A stretch of 7,173 bases of DNA from Alphaproteobacteria bacterium UBA5343 (GTDB lineage Bacteria > Pseudomonadota > Alphaproteobacteria > RF32 > UBA5343). The stretch lies in the NCBI GenBank assembly GCA_002410125.1, contig DHQH01000053.1, positions 5,037 through 12,209 on the forward strand. Reading direction: 5' to 3'. The notes beneath the pieces were generated by a model that saw nothing but the letters and a program-made list of their open reading frames with translations, was not told the DNA's origin and did not search any database. The translations under genes were made by a program, and so were the position numbers. Below are positions 1-6,495 of this stretch, in pieces (the stretch's first letter is position 1; the number at the start of each line of letters is the position of its first letter).

Positions 1-1
1 C

Positions 2-436
2 AGAGCAGCTGGAAAAGTTGCAGAAAGACTAAGAGAAACCATTTCAAATCTAGAAGTAATAGGTAAAACAGAAGAAGACAAAATTCAATTTACAGTCAGT
101 ATAGGTGTATCTGAATCAACATCAGGAGATAATGTTGAAGAGATAATAAATCATGCCGATATTGCTCTATATAAAGCTAAACAAAACGGTAGAAATAGGG
201 TTGAAATATCACAAGCCCCTCCGCTTGAAGAAGCAAAAGAAGAGAAAATTGAAAAAATAGAGATTAAAGAGGCTATCCTTATTGAAGATGAGATAGATGA
301 TATTTCCACACCGTATAAAAATAAAACCGCAGATCTTACAGAAGAAGTTTCTGTGTTACCAATAGATGAAGAAATAATTGAAGATCCATTCACTATCAAA
401 GATGAAGAAGTAGCTGAAGATGTTCAAAAAAATTAA
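2..436 (+). CDS. GGDEF-domain protein (diguanylate cyclase-like), C-terminal part, truncated by window edge
   Basis: This is the last 144 residues of a protein that begins before the window. Residues 1-70 of the visible part show the end of a GGDEF domain. An AAGKVAERLRETI helix is followed by the strand FTVSIGVSE (30-38) and the hallmark ADIALYKAKQNGRNRV (52-67). GGDEF domains condense two GTP into cyclic di-GMP, but the GG(D/E)EF active-site loop and the inhibitory site lie upstream, so activity cannot be judged here. After the domain comes a tail of about 74 residues in which roughly a third are Asp or Glu. It has little aromatic content and is probably disordered. A PleD-like response regulator is possible but its receiver domains would be outside the window. 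The stop codon overlaps the next gene, murL, by 17 bp, so the two are probably cotranscribed. The family call is firm; the role is open. Confidence 0.9.
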   Translation, partial: RAAGKVAERLRETISNLEVIGKTEEDKIQFTVSIGVSESTSGDNVEEIINHADIALYKAKQNGRNRVEISQAPPLEEAKEEKIEKIEIKEAILIEDEIDDISTPYKNKTADLTEEVSVLPIDEEIIEDPFTIKDEEVAEDVQKN

Positions 437-1796
437 AAGAGAAAACATAAAATCATTTAATATAACTAACTGCTTTTTTGATACAGAAAACTCAAAAGCA
501 GTATTAGAATATTCATTCGCTGATTCTTATCATTTTACTGAAGAAATAACCTTTGTTAATGCTCCAAAAACATTTTCTAAAACCCAAATCTCAGCAATAA
601 ATCAGGTTCTGAAATACTTACATGTCGCTGCAGGAGTTAGCTATTACAAAGCCTTTATTCCTCAAAATATAATTGTCGAAAATACTAATTTAGACGAGTA
701 TCAAAAAGATTTTTTCTATAATTTTTACTATAAAGGTTTAGGTGAATTTGCTTATAAAAATAAAATTAATTTAAAAGATAAAATTAATTTTATTTGTAAT
801 CTTAACGAACAAATTGAGCCTGCAAATAATATAGATTTAAAAGAAAAAATAGCGATTCCAATTGGAGGTGGTAAGGATTCTATCACCGCTTTAGAGATTT
901 TAAGAAGGTCAAATCTACTATTAAATACAATTGCAATTGGTAGACCAAGGCCGATCAAAGATACTATTGAAACAGCAGCTCTTCCAGATATAGAATTAAG
1001 AAGAAAAATCTCCTCAACCTTATTAGATATAAATAAATATCAACAAGAGCTAGATGCCCTAAACGGTCATGTGCCAGTAACTGGGGTTATAGCCTTTATT
1101 CTAAGTTTAGCTGCCATTATTTATAATTACAAATATATAGCTATGGCAAATGAAAGATCTGCTAATATTGGTAACACTACTACTAATTATGGTTTAGAAG
1201 TAAATCACCAATGGTCAAAATCTTATGAGTTCGAAAAATCATTCAAAGAATTTAACCAAAAATATATGCTCAAAAACTTTCATTATTTTTCGATTCTAAG
1301 ACCGCTTTCAGAACTTCAAATTGTCGAAAAATTCTCTAAACTTGAAAAATATCATCCAATTTTTACTAGCTGTAACAAGGCTTTCAAAATTGATGAAAAT
1401 AAAAGAATTGAAAGATGGTGTTGCGAATGTGATAAATGTCGATTCGTATTTTTAATTATAGCTCCATATCTATCAAAAGAAAAAATTATCTCTTATTTTG
1501 GTAAAAATATTTTAGACGATAAATCTCAAATAAATGGTTTTAGAGAACTACTAGGTCTTACCAATTTCAAGCCATTTGAATGTGTCGGAGAAATAGAAGA
1601 ATCAGTGATTTCTTTTGCTAAATTATTAGATTCGCCAGATTGGAAAAATGATTCTATTTTATCGGAATTAAAAAATGAGTTTATAAATAAATACGATTCT
1701 AAAACGATTCTAAAATATCAAGAAAAAGTCTTTGCTATTAATAAAAACCATATCATTCCTAATAAATTTAAAGGATTAGTAGATGATAGATTATAA
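420..1796 (+). CDS. murL: MurL, UDP-N-acetyl-alpha-D-muramoyl-L-alanyl-L-glutamate epimerase
   Basis: The 458-residue cytosolic protein matches the MurL family. MurL inverts the terminal L-Glu of UDP-MurNAc-L-Ala-L-Glu to D-Glu with ATP and Mg2+, forming AMP and PPi, as described in Xanthomonas oryzae. Visible motifs are a pyrophosphatase-type nucleotide loop GGGKDS (149-154), NGHVPVTG (216-223 region), ANERSANIGN (243-252), a segment SILRPLSELQ (291-300), and a Cys-rich site made of C318 in FTSCNKAF and C334, C335, C337 and C340 in RWCCECDKCRF, which could bind zinc. The ATG at 420 is well bounded because an in-frame TAG lies at 411-413. No strong Shine-Dalgarno site precedes it, so translation may be coupled to the overlapping GGDEF gene. 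The downstream neighbour is a MurD-type ligase overlapping by 14 bp, which is the expected partner. Assignment is from recalled family motifs plus context; biochemical activity is inferred. Confidence 0.88.
   Translation: MFKKIKRENIKSFNITNCFFDTENSKAVLEYSFADSYHFTEEITFVNAPKTFSKTQISAINQVLKYLHVAAGVSYYKAFIPQNIIVENTNLDEYQKDFFYNFYYKGLGEFAYKNKINLKDKINFICNLNEQIEPANNIDLKEKIAIPIGGGKDSITALEILRRSNLLLNTIAIGRPRPIKDTIETAALPDIELRRKISSTLLDINKYQQELDALNGHVPVTGVIAFILSLAAIIYNYKYIAMANERSANIGNTTTNYGLEVNHQWSKSYEFEKSFKEFNQKYMLKNFHYFSILRPLSELQIVEKFSKLEKYHPIFTSCNKAFKIDENKRIERWCCECDKCRFVFLIIAPYLSKEKIISYFGKNILDDKSQINGFRELLGLTNFKPFECVGEIEESVISFAKLLDSPDWKNDSILSELKNEFINKYDSKTILKYQEKVFAINKNHIIPNKFKGLVDDRL
1770..1775 (+). promoter_or_regulatory. 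Ribosome binding site of murD2
   Basis: AAAGGA lies 7 nt before the ATG at 1783 and inside the end of murL. It supports the 1783 start, which overlaps murL by 14 bp. The other nearby ATG, at 1796, is out of frame. Confidence 0.7.
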
Positions 1797-3078
1797 TGAT
1801 AAAAAAATAGCTATTTATGGATTCGGACGAGAGGGGAAAGCAGCACTTAATTTCTTAAAAGAAAAAGGTTATAAAAGCACTATAAATATCATCAATGATT
1901 TGCCTTTAGATAAAGAAGAAATATTAAAAATATATCATGATATTAATTTTTATTTTGAAAATAATATTAGCCAAGGTTTACTTGCCTCAGACATTGTTAT
2001 AAAGTCCCCTGGCATCAGCCTTTATAAAAAAGAAATTATCAAAGCAAAAGAAAAAGGAACAGAGTTTACTTCTCCTTTTAATCTTTGGCACGAAGCTATA
2101 AAAATAGCTAACCCAACTGTTAAAATAATCGGTATTACTGGCACTAAAGGCAAGTCCACCACCTCATCGCTAATTAATACTATTTTATGTGGGTTAGGCT
2201 ATAATTCTATCCTAGTTGGTAATATTGGTATCCCAGCTCTTGAAATGATAAAAGAATGTAAAAATGCTGATTTTATTGTTGCTGAATTTTCAAGTTATCA
2301 AGCTTCAGATGTTAATTTCTCACCTGATATTGGAGTGCTATTGAATCTATTTCCAGAACATATCGATTGGCATCTAACTCATGATAATTATTACCAAGAT
2401 AAAATGCATTTATTTGCTAACCGTATTAAAGGTCAAAAACTAATAATTAATCCTAATGACGCTCTTTCTAACAAATCTCTAAGTGATGTTTTATATTTTG
2501 AAAACAAATATGGCTTAACCCTAAAAGATATTGCTCTTAGAGGTGAGCATAATCTATTGAATATATCGGCGAGCTTAAAAGTAATCGAAGAATTAGGACT
2601 TGATATTGAAAAAGCCAAAGACATAGCTAAAAAATTTAAAGGACTTGAACATCGTTTACAAATATTAGGAATAAAAAACAATATCACTTTTGTAAACGAT
2701 AGTATTTCAACCACACCAGAAACAGCTATTTCAGCTATTAAATCTTTTAATGATTATGATAATATCACCCTTATTGCTGGTGGATATGATAGAAAACAAG
2801 ATTATAAAATATTAGCCGATTTTATTAACCACTCTAATGTCGACACGGTAATCACTATTAACCAAACTGGTAAAATCATTGCTGATATTTTAAGGGATAA
2901 TACTCAAAATATTAATATCATCCAGTCAACAAATCTTTACTTGGCATTTGATTTGGCATGTAATAATGTAAAAGAAAATGGAGTTATATTATTCTCTCCA
3001 GCCTCACCGAGCTATGATAGCTACAAAAACTTTATCGAGCGAGGAGAGCATTTTATCAAACTATTTGAGGAGTTATAA
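1783..3078 (+). CDS. murD2: MurD2, UDP-N-acetylmuramoyl-L-alanine--L-glutamate ligase (Mur ligase family)
   Basis: This is a complete 431-residue Mur ligase of MurD length. Domain 1 opens with a Rossmann-like strand and GFGREGKAA (13-21). The central ATPase domain has the P-loop GITGTKGKST (117-126), NIGIPAL (147-153), EFSSYQ (168-173) and LNLFPEHIDWH (187-197). K207 in DKMHL is the likely carbamylated lysine. Domain 3 has GLEHRLQ (287-293), NDSISTT (305-311), GGYDRKQDY (333-341) and SPASPSYDSYKNF (405-417). Ordinary MurD adds free D-Glu to UDP-MurNAc-L-Ala. I call MurD2, which adds L-Glu, because the gene overlaps murL and because the SKATN-type motif of E. coli MurD is replaced by SISTT. 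The ligase family is certain; L-Glu specificity is inferred from context and motif. The alternative is a standard murD. The product acts in the cytosol, in the second amino acid step of peptidoglycan precursor synthesis. Confidence 0.87.
   Translation: MIDYNDKKIAIYGFGREGKAALNFLKEKGYKSTINIINDLPLDKEEILKIYHDINFYFENNISQGLLASDIVIKSPGISLYKKEIIKAKEKGTEFTSPFNLWHEAIKIANPTVKIIGITGTKGKSTTSSLINTILCGLGYNSILVGNIGIPALEMIKECKNADFIVAEFSSYQASDVNFSPDIGVLLNLFPEHIDWHLTHDNYYQDKMHLFANRIKGQKLIINPNDALSNKSLSDVLYFENKYGLTLKDIALRGEHNLLNISASLKVIEELGLDIEKAKDIAKKFKGLEHRLQILGIKNNITFVNDSISTTPETAISAIKSFNDYDNITLIAGGYDRKQDYKILADFINHSNVDTVITINQTGKIIADILRDNTQNINIIQSTNLYLAFDLACNNVKENGVILFSPASPSYDSYKNFIERGEHFIKLFEEL
3067..3072 (+). 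promoter_or_regulatory. Ribosome binding site that fixes the lipoprotein start
   Basis: GAGGAG lies within the last codons of murD2, 7 nt before the ATG at 3080. It selects this start over an in-frame ATG at 2978, which lies deep inside murD2 and would hide the signal peptide. Confidence 0.75.
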
Positions 3079-3079
3079 A

Positions 3080-3670
3080 ATGAAAAAAAATATATTTTTA
3101 CTAGCAATATTTTTAATCCTATCAGCTTGTAGCTCTGTGCCATCTACAGATTTTTATTCTATAGATATCAAACCAAGACAAGCTACCTATTTTAGTAAAA
3201 AAGTTGGAGGAACTCTACTCATTAAAGATATCTCTGTAAAAGGGCTGTTGGTAGGACAAGGAATCGTTTTCAGACAAGAAGGTAGCAAAAATAAAATGAT
3301 ACTAGAAGAGCATTTCTGGTCAGAGCCTTTAGAGACTACTTTTACTAATGCAATTACTAAATATTTAGAAGATAATCAAATTTTTGACGAGATTATAACC
3401 GATTCTAATGGACAAACTCCAGATTATGAATTATATGCAAACATCGATAATTTAGAAATGACCTACCGAGCAGATGATGTTGTCTCAGCAGACATTTCTA
3501 TAAAATTTATGATTAAGAAAAAAAATGGTGAGATAATGTTCTTAGATAGATATTATAAATCAGCCAATATTAGTGATGATGATATTTCACTATTTGCGGG
3601 CAGAATAGAATATCTTCTAAATCGTATATTATCAGAATTTGTTGAAGATGTAAAAGGCAGGATAAGCTAA
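3080..3670 (+). CDS. PqiC-like / ABC-type transport auxiliary lipoprotein
   Basis: This is a 196-residue predicted lipoprotein. Residues 1-16 are a basic start (MKK) and a hydrophobic stretch ending in the lipobox LSAC, so C17 would be lipidated. Serine at +2 does not signal inner-membrane retention, so it is probably anchored in the outer membrane facing the periplasm. The mature part resembles the ABC_trans_aux/PqiC family (PF03886, formerly DUF330). It has DFYSIDIKP (24-32), GTLLIKDISVKGLLVGQGIVF (44-64), the typical Trp motif EEHFWSEPLE (76-85), an amphipathic helix with TNAITKYLED, and a C-terminal helix. Such proteins work with MCE-domain transporters that move lipids between membranes. 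No MCE, permease or ATPase gene is in the window, so its partner must be elsewhere. It starts 1 bp after murD2 and ends directly at the next start codon. Family call is good; substrate unknown. Confidence 0.8.
   Translation: MKKNIFLLAIFLILSACSSVPSTDFYSIDIKPRQATYFSKKVGGTLLIKDISVKGLLVGQGIVFRQEGSKNKMILEEHFWSEPLETTFTNAITKYLEDNQIFDEIITDSNGQTPDYELYANIDNLEMTYRADDVVSADISIKFMIKKKNGEIMFLDRYYKSANISDDDISLFAGRIEYLLNRILSEFVEDVKGRIS
3659..3662 (+). promoter_or_regulatory. Short ribosome binding site before a GTG start
   Basis: AGGA lies 8 nt before GTG at 3671. No in-frame ATG occurs until about residue 74, past the TRAM domain and the Fe-S cysteines, so the GTG is the only sensible start. Confidence 0.55.
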
Positions 3671-5041
3671 GTGATAGAAAAGAAAGTAAAGATAGAAAGA
3701 AACGCCTCTCTTGGTGATGGTGTGGCAATAATTGAAGATAAAGAATTATATATCCCATACACAATTGCTGGTGAGGAAATTGCAATAGAGCTTGAAAAGA
3801 ATGAGATAAAAAAACAATCAATCCTTAAAAAATCTCCAAACAGGATTGCACCAATCTGTCCGCATTTTTTATTTTGCGGTGGTTGTTCTATGCAACATCT
3901 AAAAAAAGAAGCTTATCAAGATTGGAAAACTGATTGTTTTAAAAACACTCTAAAAGAATATCAAGATAAAATTAGCGATTCTATTTTTATTGATAATAAA
4001 ACCAGAAGAAGAGTAAGTCTTGGCTTTAGAATAAATGAAAATAATCCCAATAGATCAAAACTAGGTTTTAATGCTAGAAATAAAGGTAAGTTAATTGACA
4101 TCTCAGCTTGCTACTTATTAAATGATGAGTTAGAAGCCTTACTCCCAACTATCAGAGAATTATTACCACTCATAATTCCACCTAAAGAAAATAATAAAAA
4201 GAGCAAAAAATTTAAGAAAAAATCTAAACCAGTTGATTTAAAAGGTGATATTTTCATTACCCATGCTGAAAATGGTTTTGATGTAACCATAATTGCTGCT
4301 TGGCAAGCTGATATGAATATCAGGCAAGATTTATTTGAGTTTGCTAGAAATAATTCAGAGATTATCAGAATAAGTTGGGCAAACAAACATTACAGTACTC
4401 CAGAAAATATCTTAGAATCAGAAAAACCATTTATAAAAATTTGTGATGTTAACGTAGATTTACCACCAATGTCTTTCTTACAACCAAGCATTAAAGGGCA
4501 AGATACTTTAATTGACTTAGTTATTAAAGCCATTAAAGACAATGATGATGGTGATATTAAAAATATCGCTGACTTATTTTGTGGTATTGGTACTTTTACC
4601 TTCCCAATCGTAAGTCAGTTATCAAAAAGTGTAACAGCTGTTGATGTGAATGCTAATCAGATAAAATCACTGCAAAATAGTTTACATAAAAACGAATTAT
4701 CAAAAATCCATTCAAATGAGCGAAATCTATTTTCAAATCCATTAATGGCAAATGAATTAGAAAAATATGAAGTTGTAATTTTTGATCCTCCAAGAGCAGG
4801 AGCAATTGACCAAATTCAAGAATTTATAAATGCTGAAAATAAAGAAGCATTACCAAAATTAGTAATAGCAGTTAGTTGCAATCCAACAACATTTGCCAAA
4901 GATGCAAAACTCTTAATTAAGACAGGTTATGAGTTACAAAAAATAAATATGGTAGATCAATTTATCTATTCTCATCACCAAGAATTAGTAGCAATCTTTA
5001 CAAAGCCGCAGATTCGCAAGAAGAAAGAAATCAAGCTTTAA
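3671..5041 (+). CDS. TRAM-domain, Fe-S RNA (uracil-5-)-methyltransferase, RlmD/RumA-like
   Basis: This 456-residue class I SAM-dependent enzyme would methylate C5 of a uridine in RNA. The nearest well-known relatives are RlmD (23S rRNA U1939) and RlmCD; the exact target here is not provable. A TRAM RNA-binding domain covers about 1-50. Four cysteines, C63, C69, C72 (CPHFLFCGGC) and C147, fit the RumA-type [4Fe-4S] site. The Rossmann methyltransferase domain has FLQPS (269-273), DLFCGIGTFTF (301-311), FDPPRAGA (371-378), the nucleophilic C403 in AVSCNP and E438 in HHQE, the likely general base. An odd lysine-rich stretch, ENNKKSKKFKKKSKP (173-187), sits between the TRAM/Fe-S part and the central domain. 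The start is GTG, directly abutting the lipoprotein stop codon. TrmA is unlikely, since it lacks the TRAM domain and the Fe-S cluster. Confidence 0.9.
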   Translation: MIEKKVKIERNASLGDGVAIIEDKELYIPYTIAGEEIAIELEKNEIKKQSILKKSPNRIAPICPHFLFCGGCSMQHLKKEAYQDWKTDCFKNTLKEYQDKISDSIFIDNKTRRRVSLGFRINENNPNRSKLGFNARNKGKLIDISACYLLNDELEALLPTIRELLPLIIPPKENNKKSKKFKKKSKPVDLKGDIFITHAENGFDVTIIAAWQADMNIRQDLFEFARNNSEIIRISWANKHYSTPENILESEKPFIKICDVNVDLPPMSFLQPSIKGQDTLIDLVIKAIKDNDDGDIKNIADLFCGIGTFTFPIVSQLSKSVTAVDVNANQIKSLQNSLHKNELSKIHSNERNLFSNPLMANELEKYEVVIFDPPRAGAIDQIQEFINAENKEALPKLVIAVSCNPTTFAKDAKLLIKTGYELQKINMVDQFIYSHHQELVAIFTKPQIRKKKEIKL

Positions 5042-5048
5042 AAAACAT

Positions 5049-5076
5049 TTGCAAATTAAACAGTTTAAAGCATAAT
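5049..5076 (+). promoter_or_regulatory. Candidate sigma-70-type promoter for the M16 peptidase gene
   Basis: TTGCAA (5049-5054, 4 of 6 matches to TTGACA) is followed after 16 nt by CATAAT (5071-5076, 5 of 6 matches to TATAAT). The pair lies in the only gap within the plus-strand gene series and about 40 nt before the start at 5118. In DNA this AT-rich chance matches are common, so this is a suggestion only. Confidence 0.4.
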
Positions 5077-5080
5077 ATGC
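5070..5080 (+). promoter_or_regulatory. Perfect 11-bp palindrome overlapping the candidate -10 box
   Basis: GCATA-A-TATGC is a perfect inverted repeat with 5-bp arms around one central A. It overlaps the proposed -10 element. Its position would suit a regulator binding site, but so short a repeat can arise by chance. Confidence 0.25.
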
Positions 5081-5104
5081 TCAAATTTATATAGAAATTA
5101 TTTT

Positions 5105-5111
5105 AAAAGGA
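5105..5111 (+). promoter_or_regulatory. Ribosome binding site of the M16 peptidase gene
   Basis: AAAAGGA lies 6 nt before the ATG at 5118, the clearest Shine-Dalgarno site in the window. It supports that start. Confidence 0.75.
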
Positions 5112-5117
5112 CTTTCA

Positions 5118-6380
5118 ATGAACTCAACAACAACAATGTTGCCAAACGGACTTAGAATTTTAACCAGAACCATGCCACATCTAAAAACCGTATCTTTAGG
5201 TGCATGGGTAAAGACTGGTTCTAGATGTGAAACCAAAGACATTAATGGTATTTCACATTTCTTAGAGCATATGGCTTTCAAAGGCACTAAAAATAGATCT
5301 TCATTTGAAATTTCAGAAGAAATTGAATTTGTTGGTGGCATTCCAAATGCTTATACTTCAAGAGAGTTTACTGCATATTTTGCAAAAGTATTAAAAGAAA
5401 ATGTAGAAGTTGGAGTTGATATCATTTCTGATATTTTGCAAAATTCTGTCTTCCCAGAAGATGAACTAAAAAAAGAACAAGAAGTTGTAATCCAAGAAAT
5501 CAAATCATCAATTGATACCCCTGATGATGTTGTTTTTGATCATTTACAAACCTCAGCCTATGGCAACCAGCCAGTTGGTTTAACAATTCTTGGTGAAGAA
5601 CATAATATCAAATCATTTAATAGAGATACTTTAATAAATTATGTAAATGATAGATATTCTACTAAAAATATGGTTATCTCTGCAGCTGGTAATATTAGTC
5701 ATAATGAGTTTGTAAACTTGGTTAAAAAATACTTTAACACTCTTCATGATCATGATGTTACTGCACCTGTTAAAGCTAATTATACAGGTGGAGTCAAAAC
5801 TGAAGCAAGAGATATTAAACAAGCCCATATTTTATTTGGATTTAATGGTCTTAACTATCAAGATGATGATTATTACTCATCACTTGTTTTCTCAACTATT
5901 CTAGGAAGCGGCATGTCTTCAAGACTTTTTCAAGAAGTTAGAGAAAAAAGAGGTTTAGTTTATTCAGTATATAGTTTTGCCAATGCCTATTCTGATAATG
6001 GTTTATTTGGAATTTACGGCGGAACAGGGGAAGAGGAAGTAAAAGAATTAATCCCAACTATCTGCAATGAATTAAATAAAATAGCTAGTGAAAAAGTTAG
6101 TAATAAAGAATTAGAGCGAGCAAAAAATCAAATGAAGGCAAGTATTGCTATGACACTTGAAAATCCCTCATCTATTTGTGAATTAATTGCCAGACAAATG
6201 TTAATCTTTGGCAGAACATTATCAGTATCAGATATTATTGAGAAAATCGATTCTACCACCAAAGAACAAGTAAGAGATATTGCAGCTAGAATTTTCTCTA
6301 GCAATTTAAGTTATGCAGCAGTAGGCGCGATTAAGAATATTGAAGATTATGAAAATGTCCAAAAAAGACTAAGAGGATAG
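5118..6380 (+). CDS. M16 family zinc metallopeptidase (processing peptidase, MPP-beta/PepR-like)
   Basis: This is a complete 420-residue single-unit M16B peptidase. The inverted zinc motif HFLEH has H47, E50 and H51, and the third zinc ligand E127 (VVIQEIK) lies 76 residues after H51, the spacing of mitochondrial processing peptidase beta. Other family features are NAYTSREFTAYFAKVL (77-92), GSGMSSRLFQEVREKRGLVY (263-282) with the usual Arg/Tyr substrate-contact region, and GIYGGTG (298-304). All catalytic residues are present, so it should be active, probably as a dimer with a clamshell chamber. It has no visible signal peptide and is probably cytosolic. A Rickettsia homologue is known to cleave some mitochondrial presequence-like peptides; the natural substrate here is unknown. 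It follows the methyltransferase after 76 bp and may have its own promoter. It is convergent with yqgE. Confidence 0.93.
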   Translation: MNSTTTMLPNGLRILTRTMPHLKTVSLGAWVKTGSRCETKDINGISHFLEHMAFKGTKNRSSFEISEEIEFVGGIPNAYTSREFTAYFAKVLKENVEVGVDIISDILQNSVFPEDELKKEQEVVIQEIKSSIDTPDDVVFDHLQTSAYGNQPVGLTILGEEHNIKSFNRDTLINYVNDRYSTKNMVISAAGNISHNEFVNLVKKYFNTLHDHDVTAPVKANYTGGVKTEARDIKQAHILFGFNGLNYQDDDYYSSLVFSTILGSGMSSRLFQEVREKRGLVYSVYSFANAYSDNGLFGIYGGTGEEEVKELIPTICNELNKIASEKVSNKELERAKNQMKASIAMTLENPSSICELIARQMLIFGRTLSVSDIIEKIDSTTKEQVRDIAARIFSSNLSYAAVGAIKNIEDYENVQKRLRG

Positions 6381-6394
6381 TTTAATAATTTATT

Positions 6395-6430
6395 GTCATT
6401 GCGAGAGGCAAAGTCTTGTGGCAATCTCAT
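6395..6430. repeat. Rickettsiales-type intergenic repeat fragment (GTCATTGCGAG...GGCAATCTCAT)
   Basis: This 36-bp stretch has complementary ends ATTGC (6398-6402) and GCAAT (6421-6425) around an 18-nt middle. The edges GTCATTGCGAG and GGCAATCTCAT resemble a short dispersed intergenic repeat that I recall from Rickettsia and related alphaproteobacteria. It lies 14 bp after the M16 stop codon. A second copy of its left edge, TGTCATTGC, occurs at 6469-6477, so the region may be a decayed or tandem copy. Family membership is from memory. Confidence 0.55.
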
Positions 6431-6452
6431 AACCTCTATCTCATTAAACCAA

Positions 6453-6469
6453 ACCCCGTTAAAAGGGGT
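6453..6469 (-). terminator. Hairpin, possible terminator of yqgE
   Basis: ACCCC (6453-6457) and GGGGT (6465-6469) form a 5-bp GC-rich stem with a 7-nt loop. Read on the minus strand the hairpin is followed by TTGGTTTAA, a broken T-rich tract, about 40 nt after the yqgE stop. On the plus strand no T-run follows. The hairpin may slow transcription from both convergent genes, but it is not a textbook terminator. Confidence 0.4.
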
Positions 6470-6477
6470 GTCATTGC
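6469..6477. repeat. Second copy of the repeat left edge TGTCATTGC
   Basis: The nonamer TGTCATTGC at 6394-6402 recurs here, 75 bp downstream and directly after the GGGG arm of the hairpin. The sequence that follows (AAAGAAGTAAATCC) is unlike the first copy, so this is either a diverged second element or a coincidence. Confidence 0.35.
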
Positions 6478-6495
6478 AAAGAAGTAAATCCTAAT

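Noticed and set aside
151..399. Minus-strand open frame of 82 codons opposite the GGDEF gene
   Set aside because: It is a Ser/Ile-rich mirror of the real coding strand with no family likeness.
420..1796. MurL read as a QueC-like or other PP-loop ATPase
   Set aside because: GGGKDS alone would allow it, but the NGHVPVTG, ANERSANIGN and WCxxCDKC series and the adjoining Mur ligase fit MurL better.
2433..2714. Minus-strand open frame of 93 codons opposite murD2
   Set aside because: It lies wholly within a clearly conserved Mur ligase and has no recognisable motif.
2978..3079. Longer lipoprotein start at ATG 2978, adding 34 residues
   Set aside because: It lies inside murD2, has no good ribosome binding site, and would bury the signal peptide and lipobox. 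The ATG at 3080 has GAGGAG at the right spacing.
3570..3821. Minus-strand open frame across the lipoprotein-methyltransferase junction
   Set aside because: Composition is His/Leu/Ser-rich in the way expected from antisense reading, and both sense genes are well supported.
4111..4386. Minus-strand open frame of 91 codons inside the methyltransferase gene
   Set aside because: It is hydrophobic only because it is antisense to lysine-rich codons; the sense strand is conserved.
3671..5041. Assignment as TrmA (tRNA m5U54 methyltransferase)
   Set aside because: A TRAM domain and four Fe-S-type cysteines are present, which TrmA lacks.
6453..6469. Strong rho-independent terminator for the M16 gene on the plus strand
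   Set aside because: No T-run follows the stem on the plus strand; only the minus-strand reading has a partly T-rich tail.
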